Positions 1 through 5,024 of a DNA stretch of 11,211 nt are shown piece after piece. Positions within the stretch are counted from its first letter, which is position 1. Each line of letters opens with the position of its first letter. This stretch comes from Candidatus Gerdarchaeota archaeon (GTDB lineage: Archaea; Asgardarchaeota; Heimdallarchaeia; JABLTI01). The notes beneath the pieces are model-generated. The model saw nothing but the letters and a program-made list of their open reading frames with translations. It made no database searches and was not told the origin of the DNA. A program made the translations under genes and the position numbers. The stretch spans positions 1 through 11,211 of the forward strand of contig JAEORM010000045.1 in NCBI GenBank assembly GCA_016840905.1. The letters run 5' to 3'.

Positions 1-573
1 ATTAGTTTTAATATTATGGGATCACCTGGTGGAGGAAAAACTACTCTTATTAGGAAAACCATTGAATATCTGAAAGATCAAAAAAATATTGCTGTTATTG
101 AAGGAGATTTAGCAACAACAATAGATGCTGAAGAAATCCGTTCTTTAGGGGTTGAGGTGTTACAAATCAATACTGGTAGTATGTGCCATTTAGATGCAAG
201 ACTCATAAAAGATGCATTAGCTAAAATGGATCTTAGTGGTATTGACTTGCTATTTATTGAAAATGTTGGCAATCTTGTATGCCCTTCTTCTCATGATTTA
301 GGGGAAGATTATCGAATTATACTTGCAAGTGTTCCTGAGGGGCCAAATAAACCTAAAAAATATCCAGTAATCTACAAGGATGCAGATGCAGTAATAATAA
401 CGAAATCTGATTTATTAGAGCACTTCCCTGATTTTAGTTTGAAAGGATTATTTGATCATGCAAAAGAAATTAATCCCTCAATATTAACATTTGAAGTGGC
501 TTTGAGAGGATCAGAAATAAAAATCAAAGAATGGATTGATTGGTTGCTATCTGTTAAACCTAAGGAAAAATAG
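1..573 (+). CDS. hypB: Hydrogenase nickel incorporation GTPase HypB (5' partial)
   Basis: HypB is a SIMIBI-class, MinD-like GTPase that delivers Ni(II), with HypA, to the large subunit of [NiFe] hydrogenase in the cytoplasm. The reading frame is open to base 1, and residues SFNI precede the first Met (base 16), as in full HypB, so roughly the first 30 residues are probably missing. Counting from the Met at base 16, the Walker A motif GSPGGGKT is at 2-9 and EGD at 29-31. The metal-site Cys-His pair lies in MCHLDA (C57, H58), and the second metal cysteine is in NLVCPSS (C89). The family block EGPNKPKKYP is at 108-117, and TKSD at 129-132 is the G4 guanine-specificity motif. The KYP block and the CH/C metal residues separate it from UreG and from MeaB/ArgK GTPases. 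The C-terminal EWIDWL is typical of HypB. It implies a [NiFe] hydrogenase in the organism, although no hydrogenase gene lies in this window. Confidence 0.95.
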   Translation: MSFNIMGSPGGGKTTLIRKTIEYLKDQKNIAVIEGDLATTIDAEEIRSLGVEVLQINTGSMCHLDARLIKDALAKMDLSGIDLLFIENVGNLVCPSSHDLGEDYRIILASVPEGPNKPKKYPVIYKDADAVIITKSDLLEHFPDFSLKGLFDHAKEINPSILTFEVALRGSEIKIKEWIDWLLSVKPKEK

Positions 574-595
574 GAAAGGTATTTCCACTCCTTAG

Positions 596-610
596 CTTTT
601 TATCTTTTTA
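596..610 (+). terminator. T-rich tract after hypB
   Basis: About 25 bases after the hypB stop there is a run rich in T (CTTTTTATCTTTTTA). Archaeal RNA polymerase terminates at such U-rich tracts without needing a hairpin. The tract lies between hypB and the convergent gene at 620-901, which fits a terminator. No strong stem precedes it, so the call rests on composition and position only. Confidence 0.4.
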
Positions 611-619
611 AGAGGTAGC

Positions 620-901
620 TTATTCATCAAAGAGCATTCCTTTAACTAAATCTTTTCTCAAGTCCTCTTTTATTTTGGCAATGACTCGTTGTATAGATTC
701 ATCTATAATATCTTCTTCAATTTTGGCTATAAATTCTGTACTTGAAAGTATTTTAAACAGATTTGAAAGGGCTTTATCCATAGCAGGTATAACTGCTTCA
801 GCAAAAGCTGACAAAAAGAGATTAGTTAAAGCATTTTTATTTATCCATGGTCTCTCAGCATAAATTTCTTGCAATTCTTTGGCATTCATTTGTTTGGACA
901 T
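620..901 (-). CDS. Small all-helical protein of unknown function (93 aa)
   Basis: I do not recognise the family. The start is well supported: on the minus strand a GGAGGA Shine-Dalgarno sits 7 bases before the ATG at 901. The protein has no Cys, no signal peptide and no clear membrane span. Residues 24-52 form a hydrophobic/amphipathic helix (ALTNLFLSAFAEAVIPAMDK), and 55-88 form a charged amphipathic helix (IEEDIIDESIQRVIAKIKED). It is therefore probably a short helical bundle or an oligomerising protein. It is convergent with hypB and divergent from the actin-like operon, so its promoter shares the 902-1145 region with that operon. A shorter open frame on the opposite strand (675-863) has no ribosome site and is rejected. 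The very good ribosome site makes it a real gene, but no function can be given. Confidence 0.7.
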   Translation of the reverse strand: MSKQMNAKELQEIYAERPWINKNALTNLFLSAFAEAVIPAMDKALSNLFKILSSTEFIAKIEEDIIDESIQRVIAKIKEDLRKDLVKGMLFDE

Positions 902-1030
902 TATTTATTCCTCCACTAATACAAAATAGAAAACAACCCATAATTAGTTTTTCCATCTTGAAAAAACTTTAGAAGGATGCAAGAGGTCAAAAGTAGTGTT
1001 TTTTATTGAAAAGAACTTCTAAAAAAGTGT

Positions 1031-1050
1031 TAAAAAGGGAAGACTTTTTA
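1031..1050. repeat. Perfect 7-bp inverted repeat, 6-base spacer
   Basis: TAAAAAG (1031-1037) and CTTTTTA (1044-1050) are exact reverse complements separated by GGAAGA. In DNA it could be an operator; in RNA it would be a weak A/U stem. It lies about 95 bases before the actin-like start codon. The arms are low-complexity, so chance occurrence in AT-rich sequence is possible. Confidence 0.4.
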
Positions 1051-1055
1051 CCTTC

Positions 1056-1075
1056 ATTCATAATTTAATTCATAA
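1056..1075. repeat. Two direct copies of ATTCATAA, 12-base period
   Basis: ATTCATAA occurs at 1056-1063 and again at 1068-1075. The 12-base period is close to one DNA turn, which places both copies on nearly the same face. It sits upstream of a gene pair whose second product is a ribbon-helix-helix protein, and such proteins bind short tandem direct repeats. Only two copies are seen, so the functional reading is tentative. Confidence 0.4.
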
Positions 1076-1090
1076 GGTTTTAAGATTAGA

Positions 1091-1104
1091 AAAAAACTTA
1101 TCAT
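1091..1104 (+). promoter_or_regulatory. Candidate BRE/TATA for the actin-like operon
   Basis: An A-run followed by CTTATCAT (1097-1104) resembles an archaeal BRE plus a degenerate TATA box. Transcription would start roughly 25 bases later, near 1125, leaving a short leader. The leader would hold a GGGAG ribosome-site-like sequence (1128-1132), 13 bases before the ATG at 1146. The box is not a strong match. Confidence 0.3.
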
Positions 1105-1145
1105 TATACATTGAAATGTAACTCCTTGGGAGAATTGATAAAGAT

Positions 1146-2219
1146 ATGTCTTTACGTCCAACCTATCGAGCTATAGGTATAGATCTTGGTACTTCCACTA
1201 TCAAATTATCGTGTGCTCAAAGTTTGAAGAAAATCCCATCCATTGTCGGATCACCTTTGGAAGGATGGCGAGGATTTAGTGGAGATTCATCACTTGAGAA
1301 AAACCTAGTTATTCACAATGGAGATAAAAGATTATACATTGGAGAATTAGCAAGGCTTCAAAGTGAAATTAAACGTGAAATTGCAAGTGAAGGTAAAGTC
1401 AAAAGCATTGAAGATGCAATCCTTGCTATAAAGGCCAGTTTAGCATTAATTTCAGAACGAGATTTTGATCAAATTATCATTGCAACTGGAGTTCCTGTAG
1501 CATCTTCGAAAAAAGAAATGGTTAAATTAGCTAAAGGACTTAAAGGCAATCTCGAGATAAAAGTAGAAAATGAAGCTACTGGCGATACTTTTGAGCGTAA
1601 ATTGAATATTGAACGATGTATAGTAATGCCTGAACCTTTCGGAACATATTATTATTCATTAAAAACAGAAGGCGAAAATCGAGCAGTAGATGCTATTGTT
1701 ATTGATGTTGGTCATGGATCAACAGATATTCTAACTTTATATGAAGGACGTGTAATGCGTCAAGCTTCAGGCAGCATTGAGGAAGCAACAGACACATTAA
1801 CACATCGAATTGCACAAGAATTGCAAAATCAAACCGGAAAAATTCTCAGACCTTTTGACCTTATGGCAGCTCTTTCTCAACAAAAAGATGTTCTAACAAT
1901 TGCTGGTGAACGATGGGATATTTTAGGAATGAAAGAATATCATGTAGAGATTATAGCAGATGTAATTCTTGATGAAGTTAATCGGTTGATTGGTACTCTC
2001 CCACCTGACGCAATAATTGAAAAAGTAATCCTATGTGGTGGTGGAGTTCATATTTTTGGTGATAGATTACGTGATGGATTTGAGCAAGCTGGTCTTGCAG
2101 AACATCCAGAAATGCTGGTAATACCAGAAGATCCTGTAATGTCAAATGCCATGGGATTCGAGCTTTATGCACGAACCTACATAAAAAGTCTTGGAGATGA
2201 TGGTATAAATGAGCTCTAA
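1146..2219 (+). CDS. Actin-family ATPase, ParM/Ta0583-like (357 aa)
   Basis: This is a predicted cytoplasmic filament-forming ATPase of the actin/Hsp70/hexokinase superfamily, closest in style to plasmid ParM/StbA and archaeal Ta0583-type actins. The actin signature motifs appear in order. Phosphate-1 is GIDLGTSTIKL at 11-21. IPSIVG (30-35) and YIGELA (64-69) are strand motifs typical of the ParM-like branch. TGVPVA is at 114-119, and MPEPFG (161-166) occupies the connect-1 position. Phosphate-2 is IDVGHGSTDIL at 186-196, adenosine is ILCGGGVHIFG at 295-305, and connect-2 is SNAMGFELYA at 333-342. At 357 residues it is shorter than eukaryotic actin (about 375) and lacks actin-specific loops, so it is neither a lokiactin nor a crenactin. 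MreB is less likely given the ParM-type N-terminal lobe. Its last 11 bases overlap the next gene, implying translational coupling with a ParR-like adaptor. The superfamily is certain; the ParM-versus-Ta0583 assignment is less so. Confidence 0.88.
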   Translation: MSLRPTYRAIGIDLGTSTIKLSCAQSLKKIPSIVGSPLEGWRGFSGDSSLEKNLVIHNGDKRLYIGELARLQSEIKREIASEGKVKSIEDAILAIKASLALISERDFDQIIIATGVPVASSKKEMVKLAKGLKGNLEIKVENEATGDTFERKLNIERCIVMPEPFGTYYYSLKTEGENRAVDAIVIDVGHGSTDILTLYEGRVMRQASGSIEEATDTLTHRIAQELQNQTGKILRPFDLMAALSQQKDVLTIAGERWDILGMKEYHVEIIADVILDEVNRLIGTLPPDAIIEKVILCGGGVHIFGDRLRDGFEQAGLAEHPEMLVIPEDPVMSNAMGFELYARTYIKSLGDDGINEL

Positions 2220-2919
2220 AAAATCTAAAGAGGAAATCCCAGTAGAGGAGGAAGAACCAGAGGAGAAAGCATCTTCAAAGAAAACCACTACCCGTAAGAG
2301 CTCAAAGAAAGAAAATAAAAAAGCTATCCCTCAAGAATGGATGGATGCTACTAAGGAAATTGATCCCGAACTGGATAAGGAAAAACGCAGAAGCCTTATT
2401 TCTGCATTAAAAAGAAGTATCTCAGTTAAAGGACCAACACCAGGCTCACTTAAGGATCCAATGAATATTGTGATTACTCTAAGTCCTGCAAAGCATGCTG
2501 ATATTATAGAATATATCGAAGAAAATGTTCCTGCAGGAGGAAAAGCAGAGTGGGTACGAGATTCAATGCGACTAAAAATGCGGATTGAACGTGGTGTTTA
2601 TGGATTAAACACATCAGGGCAAGATACCACTCAAAAAGGTAGTGAAGAAGCTCTTCAGACAGTATTGGGTCAATTCGCTGAAGCGATGACGAGAGTAATG
2701 ACTGATATAAAATCAACACAAGTAGAATCTGGTCCTCGTAAAATTACTCCAATACTTGAAGAAACACGTCCTAGACCAACTCCTCGTAGTAGCTCAGTAC
2801 AAGGTGGACCTCCTCAAATTAAGAAAATTGAGACTGAGGATGGTAAGAAGGTAGAGGAAATAAAACCCGATAGACCTTCTCTAGATGATGCTATAGGTTC
2901 AATAGTTGTAGTAGAATAA
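2209..2919 (+). CDS. ParR-like ribbon-helix-helix DNA-binding adaptor (236 aa)
   Basis: The start overlaps the end of the actin-like gene by 11 bases (ATGAGCTCTAA). Residues 1-40 are a disordered, highly charged Lys/Glu/Ser tail. Residues 85-130 look like a ribbon-helix-helix domain: a strand MNIVITLSP, a helix KHADIIEYIEENV, a short turn with PAGGKAE, and a second helix WVRDSMRLKMRIERG. This is the pattern of ParR/StbB adaptors, which bind centromere repeats through the strand and cap ParM filaments. Residues 143-170 form another amphipathic helix. Residues 175-225 are a Pro/Arg/Lys-rich linker, and the protein ends in a short hydrophobic peptide (DDAIGSIVVVE). In plasmid ParR the C-terminal peptide contacts the filament, so this tail is a candidate for that role. 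Gene order (actin-like then RHH, overlapping) matches parMR. The RHH call is by eye from the strand-helix-helix pattern, and the long charged N-terminus is unusual for ParR. Confidence 0.6.
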   Translation: MSSKKSKEEIPVEEEEPEEKASSKKTTTRKSSKKENKKAIPQEWMDATKEIDPELDKEKRRSLISALKRSISVKGPTPGSLKDPMNIVITLSPAKHADIIEYIEENVPAGGKAEWVRDSMRLKMRIERGVYGLNTSGQDTTQKGSEEALQTVLGQFAEAMTRVMTDIKSTQVESGPRKITPILEETRPRPTPRSSSVQGGPPQIKKIETEDGKKVEEIKPDRPSLDDAIGSIVVVE

Positions 2920-2952
2920 AAATGATAGGAGAAAAAATAACGAGGTGTCACT

Positions 2953-4068
2953 ATGAATTCCCTTTACAAAGTACCACTTGATTTGAAAGACATCGCTTAT
3001 TTCCTAGAAGAAGAACAGAATTTCATGAAAGGTTTTCTTGAACAACTTGAATTAGTTGATTTTGATAAACTAGATAAGAAATATGTAGACGTCATTCAAG
3101 TTCTTTTAAATGAAATGTCTCCTGAAGTAGATAAGATTTTTCCAATGAAGAATCCTATTAGTCAAATTCAAGCTCTTTTAGCATTAGCAGCTACTTTTTC
3201 AAAAGTTTTTTCCAAAACAAAAATTGAGCAATTGGGAGTTACCAGTAAGTGGATCCAATTGGCTAATGGTTATTTGGGAAGTTTTGTAAAAGAAGAGTAT
3301 GAAATAGCTATCTTACTTTATCTTATAGCTTTGGTGTATCAAGCAAATGCATTAAAAAATGTTCAAACAAGTAATCAATATCGCTATTTCTACATATCAG
3401 CTTTGGCAGCTATTAAAGGGGCGATAGAATTTATGGAAAAATTAGCTCCAGCTGAAGAACACTATGCATATCCATTCTATCAAATGCTTTTACTAAGAAA
3501 ACTTGAAATTGAAGCAGAAATTACCAAATCAGAAGCTTTTATTGCTAGAAAACAAGGCGATTTTGATAAAGCAGCTAAATTATTTGCAGGAGCAGCAGCT
3601 TATCGTTTTTCCATGATGAACTTCGATCTTCCAGATGGTTCTGATAATCGAGTAAAAATTTATGCTTCATCAGAATTAGGAATGGCTTGTTTCTATATAG
3701 CAGTTGGTTTATCCAACAAAAATGAAGCAGAACAATCTCATCATTACTTGTTAAAAGCTAAGAAATATTTTGAGAATGCTGCTAAACTTTCAGAAAATAA
3801 TACCGAATTATTAGAAGCAGCAAATAAACGTTTAGATTTAGTTAATCCTTATATCGATCGTATTAAAGATTCTGTTGATAAAACAATAAAAAATATTGAT
3901 GAGATACCTGATCCTCAACCTTTAATGACCCATCCCGATCCATTAGCACTCTTCTTCCCCGATGACAAGTCTCAAGGAGCTCACATGATATGCTCCAATT
4001 GTAATAAGAAAATTTCATGGACAGATATCTGTCCCGAATGTGGAGAAAAGATCATTCCTTGGGAATAA
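2953..4068 (+). CDS. Helical-repeat (TPR-like) protein with C-terminal zinc ribbon (371 aa)
   Basis: I do not recognise a named family. The start ATG has a GAGGTG Shine-Dalgarno 5 bases upstream, and it follows the RHH gene by 33 bases. Residues 10-300 are predicted all-helical. The stretch 190-290 has TPR-like helix pairs (GDFDKAAKLFAGAAAYR, then EAEQSHHYLLKAKKYFENA), a type of fold used as a protein-binding scaffold. Residues 300-343 are a Pro/Asp-rich linker (DEIPDPQPLMTHPDPLALFF). The C-terminus is a compact zinc ribbon with C347-x2-C350 and C360-x2-C363. There is no signal peptide and no clear membrane span. Placed between the RHH adaptor and an MglA-like GTPase in one operon, it could be the scaffold or effector linking the two; that is inference. 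BRO1/14-3-3-like folds were considered, but no diagnostic motif is visible. Confidence 0.7.
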   Translation: MNSLYKVPLDLKDIAYFLEEEQNFMKGFLEQLELVDFDKLDKKYVDVIQVLLNEMSPEVDKIFPMKNPISQIQALLALAATFSKVFSKTKIEQLGVTSKWIQLANGYLGSFVKEEYEIAILLYLIALVYQANALKNVQTSNQYRYFYISALAAIKGAIEFMEKLAPAEEHYAYPFYQMLLLRKLEIEAEITKSEAFIARKQGDFDKAAKLFAGAAAYRFSMMNFDLPDGSDNRVKIYASSELGMACFYIAVGLSNKNEAEQSHHYLLKAKKYFENAAKLSENNTELLEAANKRLDLVNPYIDRIKDSVDKTIKNIDEIPDPQPLMTHPDPLALFFPDDKSQGAHMICSNCNKKISWTDICPECGEKIIPWE

Positions 4069-4106
4069 CTGTCAATCAGTAAATAATCTAGTTTGGAGAC
4101 CTAAAT

Positions 4107-4838
4107 ATGTTAATATCAAAATATCGAACAATAAAATCACTAAAAATCTGTTATTGGGGTCCCAGTATGTCTGGAAAGACATTTACTGTTACTGCAATAA
4201 AAGTAATCAAATCATTAGAAGATCCTAAAAGTGTGTTCGATTTTGTAACAGTCGCGGATCAAGAAACGGGAAGAACAGTCTTTTTCGATCAGGCAGTTTT
4301 TGGTTTTGGTAAAAAACCCGAATCAGATGAATTTTTATTTAAGATTCATGTCTTCACTACAGCAGGACAAGAACGATTGAAAGAGACAAGGAAAGTTGTT
4401 TTACAAGGAATTCATGGTATCGTGCTTGTAGTTGATGCGGACTTAGAACATTGGGATAAAAACGTATGGGCACTTAAAGAATTAAAGGAGTTAAAGGGAG
4501 AAGAAATTATTAAAAACAAAATTCCTTACACAGTTTTTGTTAATAAACAAGATCTTCCTTGGGGAACAAAAATCTCCCATAGGCATATTGAACATCTTTT
4601 CGAAGTTGCAGAAGTAACTGATCTATTCCCAGATTTAGAAGATAATGTTTTTAGTGGTTCATGCCAGCTAGCCCGTAAAGATCTTGCTAATTTATTAAAG
4701 GAAACTCCAAGAGATATCATTTTAAATACAGAAGGACATTTTAAGAAAGATTTTCGACCAGAATCATTTGACCCTATAATGAAATCACTTGAGAATATCG
4801 TCAAACTTGTTATTAAAAAACAATTAGCACAAGAATAA
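4107..4838 (+). CDS. MglA-like (Rup family) small GTPase (243 aa)
   Basis: This is a Ras-superfamily GTPase switch, predicted cytoplasmic. The start ATG has GGAG 8 bases upstream and lies 38 bases after the zinc-ribbon gene. G1 is GPSMSGKT at 18-25. The block ADQETGRTVFFD (50-61) matches the MglA hallmark x-T-x-R-T-x-F-F-D, with R57 in the position of the intrinsic arginine finger of bacterial MglA. G3 is TTAGQE (84-89): the usual first Asp is Thr, as in MglA (TVPGQ), and Q88 is in the catalytic Gln position. ETRKVVLQGIHGIVLVVDAD (93-112) follows the MglA pattern. G4 is NKQD at 146-149 and SGS at 183-185 is the likely G5. No C-terminal prenylation motif is present. MglA controls cell polarity and motility in Myxococcus with its partner MglB; no roadblock/MglB-like protein is seen in the window. 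Arf, SRP-receptor beta and Rag-type GTPases are alternatives, but fit the R-T-x-F-F-D block less well. Confidence 0.88.
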   Translation: MLISKYRTIKSLKICYWGPSMSGKTFTVTAIKVIKSLEDPKSVFDFVTVADQETGRTVFFDQAVFGFGKKPESDEFLFKIHVFTTAGQERLKETRKVVLQGIHGIVLVVDADLEHWDKNVWALKELKELKGEEIIKNKIPYTVFVNKQDLPWGTKISHRHIEHLFEVAEVTDLFPDLEDNVFSGSCQLARKDLANLLKETPRDIILNTEGHFKKDFRPESFDPIMKSLENIVKLVIKKQLAQE

Positions 4839-4900
4839 TGACCAAAAAAACCATTATTTATATTAAAGATATGTACCTATCGTTAACTATTAGTATTCCT

Positions 4901-4912
4901 TGATTTATTTTT
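4901..4912 (+). terminator. T-rich tract after the four-gene operon
   Basis: TGATTTATTTTT lies about 65 bases after the GTPase stop and just before the helicase promoter candidate. It is consistent with archaeal intrinsic termination on a U-rich tract. The call rests on composition and position only. Confidence 0.35.
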
Positions 4913-4929
4913 AAAAAAGATGTGCTATA

Positions 4930-4937
4930 TTTATATG
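4930..4937 (+). promoter_or_regulatory. TATA box candidate for the helicase gene
   Basis: TTTATATG, inside TATTTATATGG, closely matches the archaeal TATA consensus. It lies in the 132-base gap between the GTPase stop and the helicase, giving a start of transcription near 4960. The leader to the ATG at 5025 would be about 65 bases. This supports separate transcription of the helicase. Confidence 0.5.
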
Positions 4938-5024
4938 GTAAGTCAGATAAATTAGATATAAAATTGAAATTTGTCGAATCAATCTTTCAAGAAGCTGATA
5001 AATGCCTTTAGGGGACAAAAAATT

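Larger units (their letters stand above)
902..1145. other. Divergent intergenic region upstream of the actin-like operon
   Basis: This is a 244-base gap with no convincing coding frame between two divergent genes. It holds three similar A-rich stretches of the form TTG/TTAG-AAAA-x-AACTT (starting near 958, 1006 and 1086), a 7-bp inverted repeat at 1031-1050 and a direct repeat at 1056-1075. Weak TATA-like sequences face both ways. On the minus strand CTAATTAT around 940-947 could serve the 620-901 gene. On the plus strand a candidate box near 1097 could serve the actin-like gene. If the downstream pair is a ParMR-type system, this is where a centromere-like site and autoregulatory operator would be expected. 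Confidence 0.45.

Noticed and set aside
675..863. Open frame of 62 codons on the plus strand opposite the 93-residue helical protein
   Set aside because: It has no ribosome site and low-complexity Ile/Ser content, and the opposite strand carries a gene with a strong Shine-Dalgarno.
1978..2172. Minus-strand open frame inside the actin-like gene
   Set aside because: It lies antisense to the conserved adenosine motif of the actin-like protein and has His/Leu-rich shadow composition.
4040..4228. 62-codon plus-strand frame spanning the junction between the zinc-ribbon gene and the GTPase gene
   Set aside because: It overlaps the GTPase P-loop in another frame; its composition is Asn/Lys/Ile-rich and it has no family signal.
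4526..4804. 92-codon minus-strand frame inside the GTPase gene
   Set aside because: It is antisense to the NKQD motif region, with Ser-rich shadow composition and no ribosome site.
1146..4838. Reading the actin/RHH/GTPase cluster as a plasmid or phage insertion
   Set aside because: No replication gene, integrase or flanking duplication is seen, and base composition looks like the neighbouring genes. The contig type cannot be decided from this window.
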